From Pectobacterium versatile (GTDB lineage: Bacteria > Pseudomonadota > Gammaproteobacteria > Enterobacterales > Enterobacteriaceae), in the NCBI RefSeq assembly GCF_020166435.1, contig NZ_JAINZP010000013.1:1-64000 (forward strand): a stretch of 64,000 nucleotides of DNA. Reading direction: 5' to 3'. This document shows, piece after piece, positions 51,629-60,125 of the stretch. The notes beneath the pieces were generated by a model. The model saw only the letters and a list, made by a program, of their open reading frames with translations, did not search any database and was not told the origin of the DNA. Numbering within the stretch: position 1 is the first letter of the stretch; each line of letters begins with the position of its first letter. Both the position numbers and the translations under genes were made by a program.

Positions 51629-51647
51629 GATAATGAAAATCATTTCA
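51629..51647. promoter_or_regulatory. Fur box upstream of fecI
   Basis: GATAATGAAAATCATTTCA agrees with the 19-bp Fur consensus in 15 positions. It lies 25 bp before the sigma-factor gene, so iron-replete Fur would repress fecI-fecR. Confidence 0.7.
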
Positions 51648-51671
51648 TTGCTGTCACATTGAGCGAATACC

Positions 51672-52196
51672 GTGAAGAGTCCCGCCGCTGTCTGCCTCCA
51701 TCAGCCTGAAACCTTAAATGTTCAGCAGATTTATCATGACCATCATGCCTGGTTACAGGCGTGGCTGCTTCGACGTTTGGGGTGTTCACAGCAGGCTGCG
51801 GATCTGGCTCAGGATACGTTTCTACGTTTGATCTGCCTGCATCAGGCCGATCGCATCCGTGAACCACGCGCCTGGCTGACGACTGTCGCCCACGGGCTGG
51901 CGGTCAATCACTGGCGACGTAAAGACATCGAGAATGCCTATCTTCAGGTGTTGGCAGAGCAGGAGTTTACTTTTGCTCCCTCGCTGGAACAGCAGGTTAT
52001 GGTGGTTGATGCATTGATGGCCATCGACCAGATGCTGGCGACGCTGCCGGGCAAAGTGCGTCAGGCATTCTTGTTCGTGCATCTTGATGGCTTGACCTAT
52101 CGGCAGGTTGCTGAAAAATTAGCCGTTTCCGAGCGGATGGTGAAAAAATATATGGCACAGGCAATGCTGAATTGTCTATTGTGTCAGGACTTATGA
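51672..52196 (+). CDS. FecI-type ECF sigma factor
   Basis: A 174-residue extracytoplasmic-function sigma factor. Region 2 (about 18-85) has HHAWLQAWLLRRLGCSQQAADLAQDTFLRL and PRAWLTTVAHGLAVNHWRR. Region 4 (about 115-170) has LPGKVRQAFLFVHLDGLTYRQVAEKLAVSERMVKK-type helix-turn-helix sequence. The start appears to be GTG 51672, since no in-frame ATG precedes region 2. With FecR and the receptor it forms a cell-surface signalling system that activates receptor transcription on ligand binding. It overlaps fecR by 4 nt and has a Fur box upstream. Confidence 0.9.
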   Translation: MKSPAAVCLHQPETLNVQQIYHDHHAWLQAWLLRRLGCSQQAADLAQDTFLRLICLHQADRIREPRAWLTTVAHGLAVNHWRRKDIENAYLQVLAEQEFTFAPSLEQQVMVVDALMAIDQMLATLPGKVRQAFLFVHLDGLTYRQVAEKLAVSERMVKKYMAQAMLNCLLCQDL

Positions 52197-53140
52197 TTTC
52201 CTCTATTACTTCTTCTATTCCGAAAGATGTTCTTTATGCCGCCTCCGAGTGGTATGCCACGCTGTATGACGAAGACTGCTCCGAACTCGAGCGTCAGGCA
52301 TGGCAACGATGGTTACATCAGGATGAAACCCACCGACTTGCCTGGCAGCAGGTTGAACAGATTCACGCCCGTTTCCATGCGGTAGACAGTCAATTAGCTT
52401 CTTCGGTGCTGAGCAAGCGGGGTGGGGAACGTCGGCGCATGCTCAAATTGTTGGCGATTGCCAGCCTTACCGGAGGTGTGGGTTTTAGTCTGCCGTGGGA
52501 AAGCTATGCGGCCGATTACCACACGGGGACGGGGGAAACGCGTGAGCTCAACATCGAAACGGGAATGACCGTCTGGCTCAATACGGATTCGGCACTGAAT
52601 CAGCAGGGCAACCCTGCATTGTCTCAACCGCTGACCTTCCAATTGATCAAAGGCGAATTGATGCTGGACAACCAAACGGCCCACGCAGCCCGGTTGACCA
52701 CGCCCCATGGCGATCTCGCGGCTTCCGCGCATTCCTGTCAATTAGCGCTGCGCTATACGTCTGCCCACAGCGTCCTTTCCGTTTTTAGCGGTGAGGTCTT
52801 GCTACAAACGGCGGTACCCGCTGCGCAGCGGGTGACGGCAGGGCAACAGGTTATCTTTACCCGCGACAGGAGCAGTGAACCCGCACCCGTTGAGAATTTC
52901 CGACAGAGCTGGCGCAAAGGACAACTGGTCGCGGATAACATGCCGCTAGGACAGTTTGTTAATGAAATTGCCCGCTATCACAATGGTTATTTTCATGTTG
53001 ATTCTGCGGTGACGACGCTACGGATTTCGGGCGTTTTTCCGCTACATGAAACCGATCGCCTGCTTGAGGCTGTTGCCCGGACGCTGCCAGTGAAGGTGAC
53101 CCGGCGTTTCTCCTGGTGGGTGGATATCCGACCGAGCTAA
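52193..53140 (+). CDS. FecR-type anti-sigma factor/sigma regulator
   Basis: A 315-residue inner-membrane protein. The cytoplasmic N-terminal domain (about 10-75, DUF4880 type) has ASEWYATLYDEDCSELERQAWQRW-like sequence. One membrane segment at about 88-105 is preceded by GGERRRMLKLLAIAS, an RR pattern reported for Tat-inserted FecR proteins. The periplasmic FecR domain (about 110-205) begins GETRELNIETGMTVWLNTDSA. The C-terminal STN-like domain (about 240-315) contacts the receptor STN domain. Start ATG 52193 overlaps the fecI stop (ATGA). The order receptor-fecI-fecR differs from the fecIR-fecA order. Confidence 0.9.
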   Translation: MISSITSSIPKDVLYAASEWYATLYDEDCSELERQAWQRWLHQDETHRLAWQQVEQIHARFHAVDSQLASSVLSKRGGERRRMLKLLAIASLTGGVGFSLPWESYAADYHTGTGETRELNIETGMTVWLNTDSALNQQGNPALSQPLTFQLIKGELMLDNQTAHAARLTTPHGDLAASAHSCQLALRYTSAHSVLSVFSGEVLLQTAVPAAQRVTAGQQVIFTRDRSSEPAPVENFRQSWRKGQLVADNMPLGQFVNEIARYHNGYFHVDSAVTTLRISGVFPLHETDRLLEAVARTLPVKVTRRFSWWVDIRPS

Positions 53141-53309
53141 AACACTGCTGGTATTTCGCTGATAAAACACCAAAAATATCCCCCGTTTGTATCACTCGCA
53201 GAATAGACGTAAATCTGGCGCATATATATCAATCTGTTGGTACCGAAAAAGGCGTAGCATACTCCACAAAGAGTATCCTCGGCGTTGCCTCTTCATACGG
53301 GATGTCATC

Positions 53310-54320
53310 ATGCAGTTACTGAATCTGAAACAAGCTCGCCTGTTGAGCTTTTTCTTTATTATGGGTGGCCTGCTTATATTGCTGCCTTTACGCCTGCTGG
53401 CCTGCTTTATCGCCGGTTTTTTGGTGTATGAAATTGTGAATTTACTGACGCCCTATTTCCAACGGGTCATCAGCGGTAAGCGCGCCCGCTGGATTGTTGT
53501 CGCGGTGATCAGCACGCTGGTCGTTAGCCTGCTGAGTCTATTGTTTGGCAGCCTGGTCGGGCTGTTGATGCAGGAAATGAAGGATACCGCCGCGTTTAAT
53601 GTGCGCATTGGCTACATCCTCAATGACATCCAGCAGCAGATCGTCCACTACTTACCGGGGTATCTGCCGGTCAGTATTGAAGAGCTCCAGCACGAGCTGC
53701 TGCAATGGATTCAGGCGCATATTGTGATGTTGCAGAATATGGGGAAAAGTTTTCTACATGGTTTTGTGACGATGCTGATTGGTATGGTGCTGGGCGCGAT
53801 TGTCTCGCTTTATAACGTCGATAAAGACACGGAAAAACCGTTACTCAAAGCGGAGCTACTGCGTCGAGTTTCGCTGTTGTCGGCATCGTTCCGCAATATT
53901 GTTTTCGCTCAGGTGAAAATCTCTGCGGTTAACACGGTACTGTCTGCCATTTTCATTCTTGGTGCTCTGCCACTATGTGGTATCCATCTGCCGTTTGCCA
54001 AAACGCTGGTGGTGCTTACTTTCGTTTTCGGTCTGCTGCCAGTGATTGGTAACCTGATCTCCAATTCGATCGTTTTCCTGTCTGGCTTATCGCTTTCGTT
54101 GCCGATTGCGCTGGTTGCGCTGGTGTATTTGATGCTGATTCACAAGTTTGAGTACTTCCTGAATGCACAAATCGTTGGGACGAGGATCAAAGCGCACGCG
54201 TGGGAAATCCTGCTGGCGATGTTGGTGTTTGAAGCAGCGTTTGGCTTGTCCGGTGTGATTGCGGCCCCGATATACTACGCTTACCTGAAAAGCGAATTGA
54301 AAGAAGCTTCGTTGATTTAA
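53310..54320 (+). CDS. AI-2E-family membrane permease (PerM/YdiK type)
   Basis: A 336-residue polytopic protein. Two helices at the N-terminus (about 10-48) and one near 60-80 are followed by a soluble insertion (about 90-150), then helices to the end. The family features VISLYNVDK-like loop, FGLLPVIGNLISNSIVFLSG and LNAQIVGTRIKAHAWEILLAML are clear. Members export varied small molecules; the substrate is unknown here. The frame is open to 53187, but ATG 53310 gives the normal N-terminus. Element B2 follows its terminator. Confidence 0.88.
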   Translation: MQLLNLKQARLLSFFFIMGGLLILLPLRLLACFIAGFLVYEIVNLLTPYFQRVISGKRARWIVVAVISTLVVSLLSLLFGSLVGLLMQEMKDTAAFNVRIGYILNDIQQQIVHYLPGYLPVSIEELQHELLQWIQAHIVMLQNMGKSFLHGFVTMLIGMVLGAIVSLYNVDKDTEKPLLKAELLRRVSLLSASFRNIVFAQVKISAVNTVLSAIFILGALPLCGIHLPFAKTLVVLTFVFGLLPVIGNLISNSIVFLSGLSLSLPIALVALVYLMLIHKFEYFLNAQIVGTRIKAHAWEILLAMLVFEAAFGLSGVIAAPIYYAYLKSELKEASLI

Positions 54321-54399
54321 TCCTGCATTTTGGCAGGCGATTGATGCGATCGTCTGCCTATCCTACCCGTTCTGTTAATCAGCAAACGCAGGCCTAAAT

Positions 54400-54430
54400 G
54401 AATCAGCCCAATACGAGATTTGGCTGATTG
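54400..54430. terminator. Terminator-like hairpin after the permease gene, left copy
   Basis: AATCAGCC pairs with GGCTGATT around CAATACGAGATTT. The same 31-nt sequence with four changes recurs at 54593-54623 on the far side of element B2. Confidence 0.7.
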
Positions 54431-54595
54431 AGGTTGCTGACAAAGGCCGCCGAGCGGTAGTAACGGATAGATCGTAAAGACGCTGTGAACACTTCCCTGT
54501 GCGCTCGGATTGCGCCATCCTTGGCGCAAACGCTTTACTCTTCTATTCCGTTACTCCCGTTTTCGTTCGGCAAAAAGGTTCGTCAACATTCTGAG
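54428..54595. repeat. MITE-like element, family B, copy 2 (168 bp)
   Basis: It has the same length and structure as the copy at 51358-51525: TGAGGTTGCTGACAAAG at one end and CGTCAAC..CTGAG at the other, with the shared core GTAACGGATAGATCGTAAAG and CGCTTTACTCTTCTATTCCG. The variable centre keeps base pairing (GCGCCATCCTTGGCGC). Confidence 0.85.
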
Positions 54596-54628
54596 TCAGT
54601 CCAATACAAGATTGGGCTGATTGTTTTT
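54593..54628. terminator. Terminator hairpin, right copy
   Basis: TCAGTCCAAT and ATTGGGCTGA pair and run into TTGTTTTT. It can serve the permease gene and, on the other strand, the convergent GPH transporter. Confidence 0.7.
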
Positions 54629-54695
54629 AGTTGATAACAGTTAATTGATGCCTGTTTTCAATCGATGCTTGTTTCCAATAAACGAACGTCTTCAA

Positions 54696-56222
54696 TTAAT
54701 GCTGTGCAGTCGCAACCTGCGGTTTAGCCTCTTCTGACTGAACGCCTAACGGGTTGTTACCCCAGCACTTCTCATATTCCCAGCCCGTCAGTTCTTCTGC
54801 GACAGCACGAGCATGAGCTGGTACATCGGCAATGGCGCCGCCCGCTTTGATACGTGCAATCTCTTCCAGCAGAATGGCGTGGTTTTTACGATCCAGCTTC
54901 ATCTGAGTGGTGTAGTAAATCGCAACCAGCGCAAGACCGATAACACCCAGCGAGAACACGCCAACAATCGCCTGTACGGCAGATTCCGGCTGCACTGACT
55001 GCCCGGAAACAAAGCCGAATTGGCTCAGTGTCCAGCCCATCGCGAAGACAATCACAGAGCGAACCATTTTACCGGCGAACGTCATGGCACCAGCGTAAAT
55101 ACCTTCACGGCGACGCCCAGTCAGTACTTCATCCACATCGGCCAGGAAAGTATAAACCGTCCAGGGGATGTAGTAGATACCGCCCGTGCTCAGGCCAAAT
55201 ACGGCAGTAATGGCGAACAGAACAAAGATGGTCATGTCTTCTGACCAGTTAGCGAAATAGAGTGCGGCATAGGCTATTACGCTGACAATCACTACCATCA
55301 AGGCCAGACGGAACGGCCGCGCAAAGCCCATTTTGACGCAGATACCGATAAAGGCTGCGGTAGAAATGAGCTGCATAATCGAACTGAAGCTATTGAGGTG
55401 TGATACCAGTGCCGTGTTCTGCTTCAGACCAAAGACGATGAAGTAGGTAAACGCGGAAGCGAAAAGCCACTCAGCGCCAAAGCCAAACAGGTACATCCCC
55501 AGATGTTTGCGGAAAATACGCAAACGGAAGGTGGAAACCATATCCACGCTCAGCTTTTTCATCGCTTGCCACAGGCTGGATGTGCTTTCACGGACGATTT
55601 CGTTGACCGGACGTTCCCAGGATGTCATGTACAGCGCGATCATCGCCCCACACATAATGGCGCCGTAGACCAGGCCGGTGTAGAAGAATGGCGTTGCGGA
55701 GTCTTTACCGTAGATAGCAATAAACTGCCCAGGAATGAACGCCGCCAGGAAGTTGGCGATTTTACCGAAAATGGCTTTAGAACCTGTCAGCTTAGAGCGC
55801 AGTTTAAAGTCAGAGGTCATTTCGGTAGCCAGCGTCTCATACGGCACCATGATCGAGGTGTAAATCAGCTCGAACAGTACGTAGGTCGCCAGATAGTACC
55901 AGAAGCCAAAGCCTTCAACCCATAGCATGGGGTAGACCAGAACCAGCGGGACACCCAGCAAAATAAAGAAGCGGCGGCGGCCAAATCGGCGACCAACGCG
56001 GGTGTTGTAGAAGTTGTCGCTGATGTATCCCATGATGGGGTTACTGACCGCATCGATGATGCTGGCAACGGAGAAGATAGCAGCAGCCTGAACCAATGTT
56101 AACCCACAGAATGTGGTGTAAAAGTACATCAGCCATGCGCCGCTGATAGCAAGCGCGCCACTGCCAAGCAGGTTCGCGCTGCCGTAGCAGAACGTGTGTT
56201 TAAAAGAGATTGGTTTATTCAT
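54696..56222 (-). CDS. GPH-family sugar transporter, TogT-like candidate
   Basis: A 508-residue cation-coupled oligosaccharide importer of the glycoside-pentoside-hexuronide family with about 12 helices. Signatures are DAVSNPIMGYISDNFYNTRVGRRFGRRR (positions about 57-84, abbreviated here), EMTSDFKLRSKLTGSKA and GRRREGIYAGAMTFAGKM. In Dickeya the GPH transporter TogT imports oligogalacturonides under KdgR. A KdgR-like box lies just upstream here (56242-56258), which fits TogT or another pectin-product transporter. The Asn/Glu-rich C-terminal tail of about 60 residues is cytoplasmic. Confidence 0.85.
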   Translation of the reverse strand: MNKPISFKHTFCYGSANLLGSGALAISGAWLMYFYTTFCGLTLVQAAAIFSVASIIDAVSNPIMGYISDNFYNTRVGRRFGRRRFFILLGVPLVLVYPMLWVEGFGFWYYLATYVLFELIYTSIMVPYETLATEMTSDFKLRSKLTGSKAIFGKIANFLAAFIPGQFIAIYGKDSATPFFYTGLVYGAIMCGAMIALYMTSWERPVNEIVRESTSSLWQAMKKLSVDMVSTFRLRIFRKHLGMYLFGFGAEWLFASAFTYFIVFGLKQNTALVSHLNSFSSIMQLISTAAFIGICVKMGFARPFRLALMVVIVSVIAYAALYFANWSEDMTIFVLFAITAVFGLSTGGIYYIPWTVYTFLADVDEVLTGRRREGIYAGAMTFAGKMVRSVIVFAMGWTLSQFGFVSGQSVQPESAVQAIVGVFSLGVIGLALVAIYYTTQMKLDRKNHAILLEEIARIKAGGAIADVPAHARAVAEELTGWEYEKCWGNNPLGVQSEEAKPQVATAQH

Positions 56223-56241
56223 GATCAGCCTAATTACAAAG

Positions 56242-56258
56242 ATGAAACAATATTTCAG
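56242..56258 (-). promoter_or_regulatory. KdgR-like operator upstream of the GPH transporter
   Basis: Read on the minus strand, CTGAAATATTGTTTCAT carries TGAAA and TTTCA half-sites 5 bp apart, the KdgR pattern. It lies about 20 bp before the start codon, a repressing position. Confidence 0.6.
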
Positions 56259-56341
56259 TTCTATTGAACTATCATTTCTTTATCATTTGCTCTATTGAAA
56301 AGAAAGTAAACTGGCGATCACGCTTTAGGGGGCTTTTAATG

Positions 56342-56362
56342 ATGATCTGTCAGACAGATCAT
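56342..56362. promoter_or_regulatory. Perfect 21-bp palindrome, unknown operator
   Basis: The 10-bp arms ATGATCTGTC and GACAGATCAT flank a single A. It lies 120 bp upstream of the GPH transporter start, between the transporter and the divergent small membrane-protein gene. No U-run follows. A dimeric repressor or activator site is likely; I cannot name the protein. Confidence 0.6.
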
Positions 56363-56605
56363 GAAATAAGATATTTTAATTTGCTTTTTATAATTATTTG
56401 ATCTTGTGTTTATGTTCTTAATTTACAAAGTATGTAAATTTATTACGAGAAAGCATTATACGTGCAGATTGGCGGCGAGGCGATAGTGGGCGCTGTCCCA
56501 CAAATCGATAGCATGATGTGAAATAACGCATTGACCGCAGAGAGGAAATGTCGTCATCATCCCGCCCAGTTTACTTTATCGTATTCCCTCATCAGGAGCC
56601 GTAAC

Positions 56606-56980
56606 GTGAGTCATTTGCTGGTCTATGCCATTATTTATGTGATTTTTATTGCCGTAGTTGGGTTGTTTGCTTTTCAGGCCTGGTTACCGTCTTCCGCACC
56701 GCGTGGGCTGAGAGATCGTGCGGGTATTTTGGTCGGGGTATTGCGTTGCGTTACGCTGTTTCTCGTCGTTTCCGCAATGCAAATTTTGTTTCCCAATTCG
56801 CTGCTGGATAAACTCGTCTGGCTGGTTGCCGCAGCGATGCTGGTGATCGCAGTTATTGGTGCGGGAATGAGTTGGTCATCGCTGCCGTGGCTGGATGAAA
56901 CAAAAGGTAAAGGCCGCACTCTGTCGCTGGGTGCGCAGAGTGCGGTATATCTTGCGCTGCTTGGATTTATCGTTATTTAA
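56606..56980 (+). CDS. Small inner-membrane protein, unknown
   Basis: A 124-residue protein with four hydrophobic segments (about 4-24, 42-62, 68-88, 105-123). I choose the GTG at 56606 because AGGAG stands 7 nt before it; the frame is open from 56531, but the extra 25 residues are polar and arginine-rich. Motifs such as AWLPSSAPRGLRDR are unknown to me. It ends 8 bp inside the end of the convergent dehydrogenase gene. Confidence 0.78.
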   Translation: MSHLLVYAIIYVIFIAVVGLFAFQAWLPSSAPRGLRDRAGILVGVLRCVTLFLVVSAMQILFPNSLLDKLVWLVAAAMLVIAVIGAGMSWSSLPWLDETKGKGRTLSLGAQSAVYLALLGFIVI

Positions 56981-58460
56981 AGTCTTGTACCAGTGCGGCC
57001 ACGGTGTTCTTCGCACCGTGATCGCGCAGCTTCAGATAAGCCTGTGCGATAGCGTTGAAGACATCGTGGTTTGCTGACAGATCCTCGCCGAAAATAGAAC
57101 GAATATTGAGAAACGCACTGACCCGTTCGGCATTATCTGACGTTTCCGCAACGACCAGTCTGAGCTGGTCTGCTAGCGGGTCGCGGATTTCGATAGGGTT
57201 GCCTGCATCGTCTTTTCCGCTGACATAACGCATCCAGCCAGCGACCCCTAATGCCAGACAGCGATAGTCTCCACCATTACGCAGATGCCAGCGTAGCGAT
57301 TCCAGCATGCGCTGGGGCAGCTTTTGTGAACCATCCATCGCGATTTGCCAGGTTCGGTGCTTGAGCGCTGGGTTGGAAAAACGGATAAGCAGCTGAACAG
57401 CATAGTCTTTCAGGTCGATATCCACGACGCTGAGTGTCGGTGCCTGCTCCAGCAGCATGAGATGAGACACTGCACGGCGATAGTTCTCGTCATTTATACA
57501 GTCGCTGACGTGATCATAACCGGCGAGATAGCCCAGATAGGCTAAAAACGAGTGGCTGCCGTTCAGCATGCGCAGTTTCATTTCTTCAAACGGCAGTACG
57601 TCATGCACCAGCTGCACGCCCGCTTTTTCCCACTCAGGGCGTCCGGCAGTGAAATGATCTTCGATCACCCATTGAATAAAGGGCTCGCAGGCTATCGCAC
57701 AGGGATCGGCGACGCCGAGGTGCTCGGCAATTTCCTGCAACGCTTCCGGCGTCGCGGCAGGGACAATGCGATCCACCATCGTATTCGGGAAAGAAACCTT
57801 GGCCTCGATCCAATCGATCAGACTCTGATCATTGAGCCCAGCAGATCCTAGCACGGCGGCTTTGGCTGTTTTGCCATTTTCCGGCACGTTATCGCATGAG
57901 AGGACGGTGAACGGCGCAATCCCGCGTTCGTGACGCAAGCGCAGCGCTTCCGCCAGCAACCCCGGTACCGAAGCGGGATGACGAGGATCGCTGAGATCCT
58001 GCTGAATCAGCTTATTGGTCCGATCCAGCTTGCCACTCGTCCCGTCCATGCAATAGCCTTTTTCGGTAATCGTCAGGGAAACGATGGCGGTTTCTGGTGC
58101 GGCAAGTTTCTCAATAATCGCGCCGATACCTTCTATTCTGGCATGTAACGATTCACACACGGCACCGACCACAATCGGCTGATTTTCCGTCGCTGCTTTT
58201 TCCAACACGGTAAACAGATGATCCTGCTGGCGCAGCGCATTGATCATGGTGTCGTCGCTGAACAGCACGACTTCACAAATACCCCAGTCTCCTCCCACCA
58301 TATTCAGCACGCGATCGGTGAGCAGTGCCTGATGAGCGCGATGAAAAGCACCAAAACCGATATGGACGATGCGCGGCTTCAACGCCTTACGATCGTAGTG
58401 GGGGAATTGGACGCTGGTGGGCAGTTCGCAAGTAGCGATATTTTTTATTGTATCAGTCAT
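56973..58460 (-). CDS. yeiQ: Mannitol dehydrogenase-family oxidoreductase (YeiQ/UxuB-like)
   Basis: A 495-residue NAD-dependent polyol/hexuronate dehydrogenase. The Rossmann start is IVHIGFGAFHRAHQALLTDR (about 31-50). SLTITEKGYC, FTVLSCDNVPENG and the catalytic-domain motif KLRMLNGSHSFLAYLGYLAG (about 292-311, with the family lysine) follow, then TWQIAMDGSQKLPQR. Compared with remembered E. coli sequences it is closer to YeiQ than to fructuronate reductase UxuB, so fructuronate activity is possible but not certain. It is monocistronic and tail-to-tail with the small membrane-protein gene. Confidence 0.85.
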   Translation of the reverse strand: MTDTIKNIATCELPTSVQFPHYDRKALKPRIVHIGFGAFHRAHQALLTDRVLNMVGGDWGICEVVLFSDDTMINALRQQDHLFTVLEKAATENQPIVVGAVCESLHARIEGIGAIIEKLAAPETAIVSLTITEKGYCMDGTSGKLDRTNKLIQQDLSDPRHPASVPGLLAEALRLRHERGIAPFTVLSCDNVPENGKTAKAAVLGSAGLNDQSLIDWIEAKVSFPNTMVDRIVPAATPEALQEIAEHLGVADPCAIACEPFIQWVIEDHFTAGRPEWEKAGVQLVHDVLPFEEMKLRMLNGSHSFLAYLGYLAGYDHVSDCINDENYRRAVSHLMLLEQAPTLSVVDIDLKDYAVQLLIRFSNPALKHRTWQIAMDGSQKLPQRMLESLRWHLRNGGDYRCLALGVAGWMRYVSGKDDAGNPIEIRDPLADQLRLVVAETSDNAERVSAFLNIRSIFGEDLSANHDVFNAIAQAYLKLRDHGAKNTVAALVQDFK

Positions 58461-58781
58461 TTATTGCGCTTCGGATGGGGGGATTTATAACGTTAAAAGT
58501 AGCTGTGATTTGCAGGCGGTGCAATACGTGACGCGCAGATAGGTTACGGTGCGCACGTTTTTTTCTCTGCACAAATTTTATCGTTTTTTCAGATTCGTTT
58601 CAGCAGCAGAGCTCGGTTTTGTGAGGGCGCGTCAGTGTAATAATGTAACGCTGAAATTTAGTCTTGTTTTTACTAACTTATCTCCATTTCTTCTACATCA
58701 TCAAGTGCCTTTCCCAATCGCAGTCTGCTATTTTGTCTGGATATTTTCCTCACTCCAACGATCACCAAAAAGGTCCGTAAG
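58461..58781. other. Divergent gap between the YeiQ-like gene and metY
   Basis: About 320 bp that must hold both promoters. No gene is seen. I found no MetJ box (AGACGTCT repeats) and no clear KdgR site. AAGG lies about 10 nt before metY. Confidence 0.35.
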
Positions 58782-60062
58782 ATGAAACTTGAATCCCTCG
58801 CGCTACATCATGGTTATGAATCTGAAGCGACAACGAAGTCCGCCGCCGTGCCGATTTACCAGACGACCTCTTACACATTTGACGACACGCAGCACGGTGC
58901 CGATCTGTTTGATTTGAAGGTGGCGGGCAATATCTATAGCCGTATCATGAACCCGACGAATGCGGTGCTGGAACAGCGGTTGGCAGCTATTGAGGGCGGC
59001 ATTGGTGCGCTGGTGCTTTCATCCGGTATGGCGGCAATTACCTATTCGCTTCAGGCGCTCACGCAGGTTGGGGATAATATCGTCAGCACCAGCCAACTGT
59101 ATGGCGGTACCTATAACCTGTTTGCCCATACTTTGCCACGTCAGGGTGTCGAAGTGCGGATGGCCTCTTTCGATGATTTTACGATGCTGGAATCGCTGAT
59201 TGATGAACGCACTCGTGCCGTTTTTTGTGAATCTATCGGGAATCCGGCGGGAAATATCGTTGATATTGCCAAAATCGCGGAGATTGCGCATCGCCACGGC
59301 GTTCCGGTGATCGTTGATAACACGGTGGCGACGCCCGTGCTGTGCCGACCTTTTGAGCACGGCGCAGATATCGTCGTCCATTCACTGACCAAATATATCG
59401 GCGGTCATGGCACCACAATCGGCGGTGCGATTATCGATTCCGGCAAGTTTGACTGGGTCGCGAATAAAGCGCGTTTCCCGTTACTGAATGAGCCCGATCC
59501 TTCTTACCACGGCGTGGTGTATACCGACGCTTTCGGTCCGGCGGCTTATATTGGGCGCTGCCGCGTGGTGCCGTTGCGTAATACCGGTGCGGCGCTTTCT
59601 CCGCACAGCACGTTCTTGCTGTTGCAGGGGCTGGAAACGCTCAGCCTGCGCATCGAACGCCATTGCAGCAATGCCGAAGCGCTGGCTGGCTACCTGAATC
59701 AGCACCCACTGGTTACCTGGGTGAACTATGGCGCGTTGCCGGATAGCCCCTATAAAGCAAACTGCGACAAAATTACCTCGGGTAAGGCATCTGGGATTAT
59801 CAGTTTTGGCATTAAAGGCGGGAAAGCATCAGGGGGGCATTTTATTGATGCGCTGAAGATGATTTTACGACTAGTGAATATTGGCGATGCCAAATCGCTT
59901 GCGTGCCATCCTGCAAGTACCACGCATCGGCAGTTGAATGCGGAAGAGCTGGCGAAAGCGGGAGTAAGTGAGGATCTGGTCAGAATTTCGGTCGGCATTG
60001 AGCACATTGACGACATCATCGCTGATGTAGCGCAGGCGCTGGAAGCCTCACAGAAAAAGTAA
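58782..60062 (+). CDS. metY: O-acetylhomoserine sulfhydrylase MetY (PLP enzyme)
   Basis: A 426-residue Cys/Met-metabolism PLP enzyme that makes homocysteine from O-acetylhomoserine and sulfide. The MetY-type start ESLALHHGYESEATTKSAAVPIYQTTSY, IYSRIMNPTNAVLEQRLAA, the cofactor-clamping VDNTVATPVLCRPFEHGAD and the PLP lysine in HSLTKYIGGHG (about 204-214) are all present. The extended loop FPLLNEPDPSYHG is typical of MetY as opposed to MetB or MetC. No methionine-pathway gene lies next to it. A perfect hairpin follows. Confidence 0.9.
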   Translation: MKLESLALHHGYESEATTKSAAVPIYQTTSYTFDDTQHGADLFDLKVAGNIYSRIMNPTNAVLEQRLAAIEGGIGALVLSSGMAAITYSLQALTQVGDNIVSTSQLYGGTYNLFAHTLPRQGVEVRMASFDDFTMLESLIDERTRAVFCESIGNPAGNIVDIAKIAEIAHRHGVPVIVDNTVATPVLCRPFEHGADIVVHSLTKYIGGHGTTIGGAIIDSGKFDWVANKARFPLLNEPDPSYHGVVYTDAFGPAAYIGRCRVVPLRNTGAALSPHSTFLLLQGLETLSLRIERHCSNAEALAGYLNQHPLVTWVNYGALPDSPYKANCDKITSGKASGIISFGIKGGKASGGHFIDALKMILRLVNIGDAKSLACHPASTTHRQLNAEELAKAGVSEDLVRISVGIEHIDDIIADVAQALEASQKK

Positions 60063-60083
60063 ACGGTAGGGATAGTAGAGAAA

Positions 60084-60115
60084 CGCGTTGGAAACCGATT
60101 CTGATTTCCAACGCG
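60084..60115. terminator. Bidirectional terminator between metY and ybiS
   Basis: CGCGTTGGAAA and TTTCCAACGCG are perfect 11-bp arms with a 10-nt loop. It lies 21 bp from the metY stop and 10 bp from the end of the convergent transpeptidase gene. Confidence 0.8.
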
Positions 60116-60125
60116 TCATAGGCGA

